Source of the DNA: Streptomyces sp. Sge12
Lineage (GTDB): Bacteria > Actinomycetota > Actinomycetes > Streptomycetales > Streptomycetaceae
NCBI RefSeq assembly: GCF_002080455.1
Contig: NZ_CP020555.1
Location: 5,368,501 to 5,432,500, forward strand
Direction: 5' to 3'
Length of the DNA: 64,000 nucleotides
The translations under genes were made by a program, and so were the position numbers. Positions within the stretch are counted from its first letter, which is position 1, and each line of letters starts with the position of its first letter. The notes below the pieces were generated by a model that did not search any database, had not been told where the DNA came from, and saw only the letters and a program-made list of their open reading frames with translations. Below, piece by piece: positions 53,932 through 61,517 of the stretch.

Positions 53932-55590
53932 CTACTCCGCCACGGCGAGGTCCCGGTCCAGGACCGTCACCAGAACCGCAGCCCCACGCTTCTTGCGCGC
54001 CTGGTCCAGCCGCAGCCGCGCCGTCCGCCCCGACAGAGCCAGCGTCATCAGCTGATTGCCGAACCAGGGCCCGCCCGTACGCCGCCAGTTCACCGGCGGC
54101 CGCCCCGTCCGCCCGTGCAGGGAGAAGCCGCGCCCCAGCCACCGCCCCGTCCGCGACCAGCCCAGCCGAAAACCCCACTTCACCGCGGTATGGATGGAAT
54201 TGTGAACCGGCGAGCACGTCAGCTGGAACACCCGCGCCGTCGTCGGTATTCGAGGCTCCGCCACATACGCGTGATGCACGTCCCCGGACAGCACGGCCAC
54301 CATCGCCGGCGCGCGCGGACCCGTGCCCACCTCCTCGATCAGATCCGTCAGCGCCGCGAACGAGGCAGGGAACGCCGCCCAGTGCTCCAGATCGCTGCGC
54401 CGGCGCAGATCCTCCCCGATCCGCGCCCACCGAGGCCCCCGCTCCCCGCGGCACAGCGCGGCATTCCACGTCTCGGCATCGTGGATCAGCGGCGGCATCA
54501 GCCACGGCAGCGAGGACCCGATCAGCAGGTGGTCGTAACCGCCGTGACCGGCCAGCGCGTTCTCCCGCAGCCACTGCTGCTCCGTCGGATCGAGCATCGC
54601 CCGCCCGTCCTCGGCCAGCACCCGAGCGGCCCGCGTGTCGACCATCAGCAGCCGGGTCCGGCCGAAGTCGCGCCGGTAGCTCCAGCGCACCGTGCCCGGA
54701 TCGGCGTCCGCCGCGGACGCGAACGCCCGGAGCACCTCCGTACCGTCGGGGGTCGCCCGTATCGCCTCATACAGCCCGTCGGCAGCCAGCTCGGCGGGGG
54801 AGAGATTGCCCAGGTGCTGGTACACCCAATAGGACATCAGCCCGCTGAGGACCCGCTCCCGCCACCACGGCGTCGCCCGCATCTCCGCCAGCCACGCAGC
54901 GCTCGTGTTCCAGTCGTCGATGACGTCGTGGTCGTCGAATATGTGCAGGCTGGGCACGGTCGACAGCAGCCAGCGGATCTCCGGGTCGAGCCAGGACTCG
55001 TAATAGAGCCGGGTGTACTCCTCGTAGTCCGCGACCTGCGCGCCCGGCGGCTCCCGAAGATCGCGCCGGGCCGCGAGCCACGCCCGGGTCTCCCGCGACA
55101 GCGCATCGGCATACACCTGGTCGCCGAGCAGCAGCAGGACGTCGGGGCGCACCGCCTCCGGGTCGGCGGCCAGCCGCGCCGCGAGGGTGTCGAGCGCGTC
55201 CGCGCCGTGCGGCCCGTGCCGGCCGGCGGGCGGCGCCGCCTGCCGGCACGAGCCGAAGGTGACCCGCAGCCCGGGGGCCGGACGGCCGGGGCCGGTCACC
55301 GCCGGGGTGGTGATCGTGCTCGGCGGGAAGCCGCTGTCGGGCAGCGGCCACACCATCCGGTCGTCGAGCAGCACCTCATACGCCGTGGTCGCGCCCGGGG
55401 TCAGTCCGGTCACCGGCACCAGTGCGTAGTGGTGACCGGCTATCTGGAAGGTGCGGGCACGGCCGCCGGCCCCGTCGGCGCACCGCACCTCTGCCGTGCA
55501 CGGGCGGTCCGCCTCGACCCAGATCGTGGCCGCCCCGCCCGTGTCCCAGTCGACGTGACGCAGCAGTGGCCCCAGACGCAGTCCGGCCAT
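53932..55590 (-). CDS. PhoD-like phosphatase/phosphodiesterase
   Basis: 552 residues. The metallophosphatase motifs are VTFGSCRQA, LLLLGDQVYAD, IFDDHDVIDDW, and LSGDVHHAYVAEPR. An N-terminal beta domain (1-100) precedes the catalytic core, as in the PhoD-like alkaline phosphatases that use Ca2+ and Fe3+. There is no signal peptide at this start, unlike exported PhoD, so it may be cytosolic or use another route. GGAGGGGGAG precedes the ATG. Confidence 0.9.
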   Translation of the reverse strand: MAGLRLGPLLRHVDWDTGGAATIWVEADRPCTAEVRCADGAGGRARTFQIAGHHYALVPVTGLTPGATTAYEVLLDDRMVWPLPDSGFPPSTITTPAVTGPGRPAPGLRVTFGSCRQAAPPAGRHGPHGADALDTLAARLAADPEAVRPDVLLLLGDQVYADALSRETRAWLAARRDLREPPGAQVADYEEYTRLYYESWLDPEIRWLLSTVPSLHIFDDHDVIDDWNTSAAWLAEMRATPWWRERVLSGLMSYWVYQHLGNLSPAELAADGLYEAIRATPDGTEVLRAFASAADADPGTVRWSYRRDFGRTRLLMVDTRAARVLAEDGRAMLDPTEQQWLRENALAGHGGYDHLLIGSSLPWLMPPLIHDAETWNAALCRGERGPRWARIGEDLRRRSDLEHWAAFPASFAALTDLIEEVGTGPRAPAMVAVLSGDVHHAYVAEPRIPTTARVFQLTCSPVHNSIHTAVKWGFRLGWSRTGRWLGRGFSLHGRTGRPPVNWRRTGGPWFGNQLMTLALSGRTARLRLDQARKKRGAAVLVTVLDRDLAVAE

Positions 55591-55684
55591 GCAACTCCCC
55601 CTCCTCCGTAGCCCCTTCGATCACGGTACGACGGGTGGGGGGAGCCACGCCTCCCCCTGACGGGGGAAAGATCGGCCGTCTCGG

Positions 55685-56338
55685 TCAGCAGCCGTTCAGG
55701 ATGTTGACCAGGGCCGTCTTCTCGCCGGAGTCCATGCTCAGACCCCAGTACTGCTTCACGTTGACCCACATCCGTGCGTACGTACAACGGTAGGCCGTGC
55801 GCGAGGGCAGCCACTTGCCGGGGTCGAGGTCGCCCTTGGCCTGGTTGACGTTGTCGGTGACCGCGATGAGCTGGGGCCGGGTGAGGTCGTTGGCGAACTG
55901 CTGGCGCTTGCTCGTGGTCCAGGAATTGGCACCGGAACGCCAGGCCTCGGCGAGCGGGACGACGTGGTCGATGTCGAGGTCGGAGGCCGCGGTCCAGGTG
56001 GCTCCGTCGTACTCGGAGTACCAGCTTCCGCTCACGGCGGCGCATGCGGAGTCCTGGACGACGTTGACGCCGTCGCGCTTGAGGACGGTCTCGCGGGTGT
56101 TGCAGCTGCCGGAGACGGTGCTCCAGTGCGGGAAGAGGTCGCGGCTGTAGCCGCTGGTGGATCCCTCGGTCTTGGGGGTGACCGTGGCCAGGTAGGCGCG
56201 GGCGGCCGAGGCGCTGATGGGGGCGGGCGGGGCGGCCTGGGCGGTGGGGGCGGTCAGGAGGGAGGTGAGCGCGGCGAGAGTGGCGGCTGACGCAAGCACG
56301 CCAATTCGACGCGCGTAGATGCTGGGTATGAGTGCCAT
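55685..56338 (-). CDS. Secreted HNH nuclease (DUF1524/GmrSD type)
   Basis: 217 residues with a signal peptide (RIGVLASAATLAALTSLLTAPTAQA). The catalytic motif is DLDIDHVVPLAEAWRSG, followed by NVNQAKGDLDP and a conserved C-terminal CTYARMWVNVKQYWGLSM. Six cysteines suggest disulfides. Extracellular nucleases of this type degrade DNA, for nutrition or defence. GGGAG lies 6 bp before the ATG at 56338. Confidence 0.9.
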   Translation of the reverse strand: MALIPSIYARRIGVLASAATLAALTSLLTAPTAQAAPPAPISASAARAYLATVTPKTEGSTSGYSRDLFPHWSTVSGSCNTRETVLKRDGVNVVQDSACAAVSGSWYSEYDGATWTAASDLDIDHVVPLAEAWRSGANSWTTSKRQQFANDLTRPQLIAVTDNVNQAKGDLDPGKWLPSRTAYRCTYARMWVNVKQYWGLSMDSGEKTALVNILNGC

Positions 56339-56681
56339 GAGGGGCTCCCTGGGTGCGGGGGGTGTGGCCGTTCGGCCCCGGTGGGGCGTGGCCATGGTGG
56401 TGGCGCAGGGTGTCGCTGGGGTGGGCGCCAGGTGACAGCCTGGCGACATGAGCACGTCACATCAAGACGCCCAACGCTCCGAATTTAAACGGAGGTTGAG
56501 ATTCCGGGATCGGTGGGCGGCGGCACAGGGCCGGTGAGGGGGACGGGAAGGACCCAGGTCAGGGGTGGGGCGCCACCGCTGGAGCGGGCCGGAGGAGGAC
56601 CCGGGGAAGGGAACGAGGGAGCTGCCGCGCGGGACCGGGGACGGGACCAAAGACCTATTCCGGCCGGTCGCGGGCGTCGCG
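56339..56681. other. Non-coding gap with palindromes upstream of the nuclease gene
   Basis: No convincing gene. Two candidate operators lie near the nuclease promoter: CGCCAGG-TGACAG-CCTGGCG (56426-56445) and an AT-centred CTCCG-N8-CGGAG (56477-56494). The rest is GC-rich without clear signals. Confidence 0.4.
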
Positions 56682-56687
56682 TACTCT
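56682..56687 (+). promoter_or_regulatory. -10 element ahead of the yybP-ykoY leader
   Basis: TACTCT, placed to start transcription at about 56694, just before the riboswitch core. No clear -35 was found. Confidence 0.45.
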
Positions 56688-56695
56688 GTTCTGAG

Positions 56696-56812
56696 CAGAA
56701 GGGGAGTAGCTCTTCGCCGGACCGTCGACATACTGCTGGGTCACACCAGCCGGCGCCCGGAGGCAGGACGCGGACAGCGACCGGCCAGCGAGACCTTCGG
56801 CCGCAGTGTCCT
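56696..56812 (+). ncRNA. yybP-ykoY (Mn2+) riboswitch
   Basis: The conserved parts of the yybP-ykoY motif are present in order: AAGGGGAGTAGC (56699-56710), CGTCGACATAC in the middle (56723-56733), and CAGCGAGACCTTCGG near the end (56786-56800). It lies in the leader of a GDT1-type cation exporter, the expected target. Downstream, GGTCTC (56892-56897) can pair with GAGACC (56790-56795), a possible switch between structures. The mechanism (termination or ribosome access) is not determined. A covariance search would settle the call. Confidence 0.75.
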
Positions 56813-56942
56813 GTTCACGTGCAGGCGCGTTTCCTACGCGCACACGCAAGCCAGGGCGCCGCCGAGCCGAAGCGACCCCTGAAACACCCCAGGTCTCTCG
56901 GTCCCGATGGCGTCCTGCCCGACCGATTGAGGTTCCACCCCC

Positions 56943-57524
56943 GTGTTCAGCTTCAGCATCACGGCGATCGCCTTCGGCGTCGTCTTCCTTGCCGAACTCC
57001 CCGACAAGACGGCCCTCGCCGGCCTGATGCTCGGCACGCGCTACCGCGCCTCCTACGTCTTCGCGGGCGTCGCCGCCGCCTTCGCCGTACACGTCGCACT
57101 CGCCATCGCCGCAGGCAGCGTCCTCACCCTGCTCCCGCACCGCCTCGTCCAAGCCGTCGTCGGCATCCTGTTCCTCCTGGGCGCGGCCATGCTGCTCCTG
57201 AAGAAGGACGAAGGGGACGAGGAGATCAAGCAGCCCGCCGACCAGTCCTTCTGGAAGGTCTCCGGGGCGGGCTTCATGCTGATCCTGGTCGCGGAATTCG
57301 GTGACCTGACCCAGATCATGACCGCCAACCTCGCCGCTCGCTACGACGACCCCGTCTCGGTCGGTATCGGCGCCGTACTCGCCCTGTGGGCGGTCGCGGG
57401 CATCGGCATCCTGGGCGGGCGCACCCTGATGAAGTACGTGCCGCTGCGGCTCATCACCAAGATCGCGGCCGGCGTGATGGCGGCACTGGCCGCGTTCTCG
57501 CTGTACGAGGCCATCGCGGGCTGA
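56943..57524 (+). CDS. GDT1/TMEM165-type cation exporter (UPF0016)
   Basis: 193 residues, six spans in two homologous halves. The two ExGD-type motifs are FLAELPDKTALAG and LVAEFGDLTQIM, which coordinate the transported cation. Bacterial relatives such as MneA export Mn2+. The acidic loop KKDEGDEEIKQ sits between the halves. GTG start at 56943 with a GAGG 10 bp upstream. The yybP-ykoY riboswitch upstream predicts induction by Mn2+. Confidence 0.92.
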   Translation: MFSFSITAIAFGVVFLAELPDKTALAGLMLGTRYRASYVFAGVAAAFAVHVALAIAAGSVLTLLPHRLVQAVVGILFLLGAAMLLLKKDEGDEEIKQPADQSFWKVSGAGFMLILVAEFGDLTQIMTANLAARYDDPVSVGIGAVLALWAVAGIGILGGRTLMKYVPLRLITKIAAGVMAALAAFSLYEAIAG

Positions 57525-57552
57525 GCCGACAGGTCCCGGTCCCCGGCGGATG

Positions 57553-57606
57553 CGGGGGTGGGTGTGGGGGTGTGGGGGTGGGGGGTTGGGGCCGCAGGTG
57601 GGGGGA
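57553..57606 (+). repeat. G-rich tract with quadruplex potential
   Basis: Six runs of 3-6 G separated by 1-4 bases on the + strand (GGGGGTGGGTGTGGGGG and onward). It lies in the 125-bp gap between the exporter and DinB genes and may be a transcription-affecting structure. Confidence 0.7.
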
Positions 57607-57649
57607 TAACTCCTTGCGGGCGCAGAACGCACAGGTCACGCTCGTGCGC

Positions 57650-58321
57650 GTGACCGATACGACCGCCTCCACCGGCGCCTCCACCGCACCTGCGCCTTCA
57701 CCTTCACCTCCCGCTGCGTCCGCGTCCGGGGCCGTGTCCGGGCAAGCATCTGCGCCCGTGTCTGCCGAGGACCGGAAGTTCGGCTGGTCCAACATGTTCG
57801 TCCACCCCGACGAGGACACCCGCACCGACGGCGGATTCCAGGGCGAGCGCGCCGTGCTCGCCGGCTACCTGCGCGACCAGCGCCTGACACTGGAGCTCAA
57901 GTGCGCGGGCCTCGACGCGGAGGCCCTGGCGCGGCGCTCGGTGGAACCGTCCAACCTGTCCCTACTGGGTCTCGTACGCCACCTCGCGGGCGTCGAGCAG
58001 TACTGGTTCCGGCAGGTCATGGCGGGCCAGGCGATACGCCGCCACTACCGCTCGGAGGAGAACCCTGCGGGGGAGTTCACCGGTGCGGTGGCCGACCCGG
58101 CGCTGGTCGCGGAAGCGTGGGCCACCTGGCGGGCCGAAGTCGCCTTCGCGGAACAACTGGTCGCGGACGCCGCCGGCCTGGATGTCACGGGCGAGACCGG
58201 ACACGACGGCGAGCAGATGGAACTCCGCGAGGTCCTGGTCCACATGATCGAGGAGTACGCCCGCCACAACGGCCACGCGGACTTCCTGCGCGAACGCATC
58301 GACGGGCGAGTGGGGCAGTAG
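57650..58321 (+). CDS. DinB-superfamily (DUF664) protein
   Basis: 223 residues. A low-complexity Ala/Pro/Ser N-terminus of about 40 residues is followed by the DUF664 four-helix bundle: RAVLAGYLRDQRLTLELKCAGLDAEALARRSVEPS, LLGLVRHLAGVEQYWFRQVM (His), and LVHMIEEYARHNGHADFLRE (His, His). The three His ligands bind metal in the DinB fold; many relatives are bacillithiol or mycothiol transferases. The start is uncertain: GTG at 57650 is used, GTG at 57644 is equally possible, and no ribosome-binding site is visible. It is convergent with the HAD gene. Confidence 0.8.
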   Translation: MTDTTASTGASTAPAPSPSPPAASASGAVSGQASAPVSAEDRKFGWSNMFVHPDEDTRTDGGFQGERAVLAGYLRDQRLTLELKCAGLDAEALARRSVEPSNLSLLGLVRHLAGVEQYWFRQVMAGQAIRRHYRSEENPAGEFTGAVADPALVAEAWATWRAEVAFAEQLVADAAGLDVTGETGHDGEQMELREVLVHMIEEYARHNGHADFLRERIDGRVGQ

Positions 58322-58708
58322 GGGCGGGGGCGGGGGCTGGCCGGGGTCAGGATGCGCGGGGCGGCTTCGGATGCGGGGTTTCGCTCGGCCGGTAGCCAGA
58401 GATGTGTATGGGGGTTTCCCGTCAGTCTCATCGTCTCTCCGGTTCGGGCCGGTCCCTCAAGGGCGCTCCCTTCGGTCGCGTCGCTTCGCGATTTCGCTGC
58501 GCTCAACCCTTGACCGACCGTCCCGCCCCGGACATACGAAGACTGCCGGGAAACCCCCAAAGGAACGGGCCGGGGGATGCATTCCAGGGACGGGGTGGTC
58601 GGAGATGCCCGAGCGGGCCAGGCGCAGGCACGCCCCGAGGCGGGCCCACCCGAAGCCACCTCCCGGGTCGGCGGGCGCGCCAAATCGCTACGCGTTCCTC
58701 ACCACTCA

Positions 58709-58873
58709 GCGTCTGACGACCGTCTTGGGTAGGACATAGGCCGCCCACAACCGTTAACGCTTCTCATTCACGCGTCCGACGACCGCCTGGGGTTGGGCAC
58801 AGGCCGCCCATGACCTCGGTTCGAGGCTCGACATGCGTCCGACGACCGCCTTGGGCTGGGCATAGGCCGCCCA
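58709..58873 (+). repeat. Three 39-bp direct repeats at 63-bp period
   Basis: Units at 58709-58747, 58772-58810 and 58835-58873, each starting GCGTC(C/T)GACGACCG and ending AGGCCGCCCA. The spacers between them are 24 bp and differ in sequence. Confidence 0.85.
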
Positions 58874-59107
58874 TGGGCGGTTGGTGCTCCCCAGGGGCGG
58901 CGGCCGATGGCTGTCTGGGGTGGAAAGGAGTGGGACAGCGGCTATTCCGTCGTGGATGCGGGTCAGCGCACATGGATGCGCCGAAAGGCCGACGGTTTGC
59001 CCAAATTGCCCCCGTCTGTTCCCCGGTTTGGGGACTCGATCCGGCGCTGACCCGGATTCACGACGAAATAGCCGAAGGATCGGCCGTCAGACCCTCCCAA
59101 CGACCCG

Positions 59108-59252
59108 AGGCGGTCGTCTGGCGCGTGATCGAGGAGCGCCACGGGTCGTGGGCGGCCTATGCCCAACCCCAGGCGGTCGTCGGACGCTGAGACGTGCGAA
59201 GCGCCAATGGTCGTGGGCGGCCTATGTCCAGCCCCAGGCGGTCGTCGGACGC
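59108..59252 (-). repeat. Inverted copies of the 39-bp unit
   Basis: Full units at 59149-59187 and 59214-59252 in reverse orientation, 65 bp apart, plus a truncated one at 59108-59124 (GGCGGTCGTCTGGCGC). Confidence 0.8.
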
Positions 59253-59637
59253 TGAGAGGTGAGGAGCGCGTAGCGATTGGATGCGCCCCCCGGCCCGGGA
59301 GGTGGCTTCGGGTGGGCTCGCCTCCGGGGTGCCCCATGCCCGGCCCGCTTGGTCATCTCCGACCACCCCGTCTCTAAAGGCTGGGCCCGGCCCGTTCCTT
59401 TGGGGGTTTCCCGGCAGTCTTCGTATGTCCGGGGCGGGACGGTCGGTCAAGGGTTGAGCGCAGCGAAATCGCGAAGCGACGCGACGAAGGAGCGCCCTTG
59501 AGGGACCGGCCCGACACGGAGAGACGATGAGACTGACGGGAAACCCCCATACACGTCCCTGACTACCGGCCCAGCAGGTCCCGTCCACCCGTGTCGGCCC
59601 GAGCGGGGCAGCCCCGCCCGCCTTGGTCTCGTAGGGG

Positions 59638-60321
59638 CTACTCCGCCGACTTCAGCGTGATGGTGATCGAGCCGTCCGGGGTGGTTGTGACCTGGAGTGA
59701 CGTCAAGTCCTGGACGTGGGCGGTCGGGGCGTGAGCGGCTGCGCGGGGGCCCACGCCGATCACGCGCATGCCCGCCGCCCGGCCCGCGGTGATGCCCGCG
59801 GCCGAGTCCTCGAAGACGATGCAGTCGGCCGGGTCCACGCCCAGTGCGGCGGCGCCCATCAGGAAGCCCTCGGGGTCGGGCTTGCTGGCCCGGACGGATT
59901 CGGCCGTGACCCGTACGTCGGGCATCGGCAGCGCGGCGGCCGTCATGCGGGCCGTGGCCAGGGCTGCGTCGGCCGAGGTGACCAGGGCGTGCGGCAGGCC
60001 GTCTATCGCGGCCATGAACTCGGGGGCGCCCGCGACGGGGATCACGCCGTCGGTGTCGGCCGTTTCGCGGGCCAGCATCACCGCGTTCTCGGCGTGGTTG
60101 ACCTCCATGGGGCGCTCCGGCAGGAGGACGGCCATGGTGGCGTAGCCCTGGCGGCCGTGGACCACCTTCATGGCTTCCTGCGGGTCCAGCCCGTGGGACA
60201 GCGCCCAGTCGCGCCAGCAGCGTTCGACCACCGCGTCGGAGTTGACGATCGTGCCGTCCATGTCCAGGAGCAGGGCCTTGGCGGTGAGGGCGACGGGGGC
60301 GGTGGTGGTGCTGGCCGGCAT
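59638..60321 (-). CDS. HAD-superfamily sugar phosphatase/phosphoglucomutase-like
   Basis: 227 residues, HAD-IA type. Motif I is ALLLDMDGTIVNSDAVVERCW, motif II HALVTSADAAL, motif III ASKPDPEGFLMGAAALG, and motif IV CIVFEDSAAGITAGRAAGM. The nucleophile pattern DMDGT fits sugar-phosphate phosphatases or beta-phosphoglucomutases; the cap does not show the mutase His/Lys clearly. GGAG lies 8 bp before the ATG at 60321. A hairpin leader precedes it. Confidence 0.88.
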   Translation of the reverse strand: MPASTTTAPVALTAKALLLDMDGTIVNSDAVVERCWRDWALSHGLDPQEAMKVVHGRQGYATMAVLLPERPMEVNHAENAVMLARETADTDGVIPVAGAPEFMAAIDGLPHALVTSADAALATARMTAAALPMPDVRVTAESVRASKPDPEGFLMGAAALGVDPADCIVFEDSAAGITAGRAAGMRVIGVGPRAAAHAPTAHVQDLTSLQVTTTPDGSITITLKSAE

Positions 60322-60350
60322 GGGCGGGGCTCCAGACGGGGCGGGAAAGA

Positions 60351-60413
60351 GAACAAGTGGTTCCGTCCACCGGTCAGGGAGTGAGGACGGAACCACTTTG
60401 TTCCTTCACGATA
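60351..60413 (-). promoter_or_regulatory. Promoter and 5'-end hairpin of the HAD gene
   Basis: On the minus strand TATCGT (60408-60413) is a -10 about 7 bp before an 18-bp stem with one bulged base (60385-60403 with 60351-60368, 16-nt loop). The transcript would therefore begin with this hairpin, followed by a pyrimidine-rich TTCTCTTTCC tract. Confidence 0.6.
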
Positions 60414-60455
60414 CAAAACAAAGGGCGGTCTGCGCCAACCGCGCGCATGTGACCC

Positions 60456-61391
60456 TCATCCCTCCAGAGCCTTGCGGGTCACCGGACCGTAGAAGCCCCA
60501 CTCCTGATCGTCGATGCCCTTGTCGTACTGGAACTCCGACAGGGCGTCCTCCACCCGCCAGTCGAACCGCCCGTTGATCTTGCCGCGGTACAGGCCGCGC
60601 GCCGCCAGCAGCCGCTGGAGCTTCTCCACCTCCGGACCCGTGTCCCCGAAGCGCAGGATCGGCGCCTGCGCGGGCGGCGAGCTGGCGGGGCGGCTCGCAC
60701 TCGGGGTGGGGCTGGGGGACGGGGGCGCCGAGGATCGGGACGCGGAGGGCGACGGGGACGGGGACGGCGACGCCGATTTCGAGGCGCTCGGGGACGGCGA
60801 GGCAGAGGGGGACGCGCTGGACGTGCTCGGGGACGGGCTCCCGGAGGGCGCGGCCGGGGGCGCGCTCACCGAAGGCGCTGCCGCCTTCGCCTCCACCAGC
60901 GCGGCGTCGCTCGCGTCGGAGCTGGGCAGCGCCCACACCGCCACGGCCGTCCCGCTGAGGGCCACCACGGCCGCGGCGCCGAGGAGCAGCGCGAGGGGCT
61001 TGCGGGAGGCCGGGCCGGTCCGCTTCTCGGGGCCCCCGCCCCCGCCCCCTCCCCCTCCGGTTGTGCCGCCCGCTTGCGGGATCGTGCGGAGCTGGACCGT
61101 CTCCGCCGGGTGCGGCGCGGGCGCGGGCACGGCCGGCCATGGTCCGTCGGCCGGCGGTACGGGTATCCCGTACGCCGGGGTGTCGTCCTGCTCCTGCGCC
61201 GGTATCGGCGCAGGGCGCCGGTCCGGGGCCACCGCGCCGGCCACCGGCTGCGGGGGCACCGGGGTGTCCGGCTCGCCGGGGTCGGGCAACGTCACGTACG
61301 GGCGGATGCGCAAGGGGTTGAAACCCACCCCCGGCACACACCCGCAGCCGGCGCCTGGGGCGCCGCATTCTGGACAGTGCTGACGGCTCAC
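60456..61391 (-). CDS. Peptidoglycan-binding, zinc-ribbon, membrane-spanning protein
   Basis: 311 residues. The N-terminus has SRQHCPECGAPGAGCGC (zinc ribbon). A poly-Gly run and a membrane span (LALLLGAAAVVALSGTAVAVWAL) follow, then a Pro/Ser-rich linker of about 70 residues. The C-terminal domain (about 245-311: ILRFGDTGPEVEKLQRLLAARGLYRGKINGRFDWRVEDALSEFQ) is a PG_binding_1 domain that should bind the cell wall. GTG start with GGGAGGGAG upstream. Confidence 0.88.
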   Translation of the reverse strand: MSRQHCPECGAPGAGCGCVPGVGFNPLRIRPYVTLPDPGEPDTPVPPQPVAGAVAPDRRPAPIPAQEQDDTPAYGIPVPPADGPWPAVPAPAPHPAETVQLRTIPQAGGTTGGGGGGGGGPEKRTGPASRKPLALLLGAAAVVALSGTAVAVWALPSSDASDAALVEAKAAAPSVSAPPAAPSGSPSPSTSSASPSASPSPSASKSASPSPSPSPSASRSSAPPSPSPTPSASRPASSPPAQAPILRFGDTGPEVEKLQRLLAARGLYRGKINGRFDWRVEDALSEFQYDKGIDDQEWGFYGPVTRKALEG

Positions 61392-61517
61392 TGGACTCCC
61401 TCCCTGGCTATTGCCTGCGATTATGCAGACCCGCGGCAGCCCTCCCAACCGCCCGAGAGGCCATAACCGGACACACCGCTCAGGATGGAGATGTTGATCC
61501 GGCCTGAGGAGGTACCG

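Larger units (their letters stand above)
58387..59571. repeat. Long imperfect palindrome (about 1.19 kb)
   Basis: The left arm is 58387-58969, the right arm 59044-59571 (inverted), and the loop about 74 bp. Outer ends match as GGCCGGTAG...TGTATGGGGGTTTCCCG and its reverse complement; inner ends match as CGTCGTGGATGCGGGTCAGC with 2 mismatches in 22 bp. Arms differ by single-base changes and by the number of internal 39-bp units (three left; two complete and one partial right). The length difference of about 55 bp equals roughly one repeat period. Confidence 0.85.
58322..59637. other. 1.3-kb non-coding region between convergent genes
   Basis: No gene is supported. Frames in it give repetitive peptides such as GGLCPTPGGRR and have no ribosome-binding sites. 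It is almost filled by a long imperfect palindrome. Confidence 0.75.

Noticed and set aside
56462..56731. An 89-codon minus-strand frame upstream of the riboswitch
   Set aside because: Arg/Pro/Ser-rich, no ribosome-binding site, overlaps the riboswitch; probably not coding.
58810..59190. A 126-codon frame in the palindrome
   Set aside because: Translates the repeat units (PPWAGHRPPMGG type), lacks a ribosome-binding site, and changes with repeat number.
58709..59252. A CRISPR array
   Set aside because: Only five full units, in two orientations, long cores and no cas genes.
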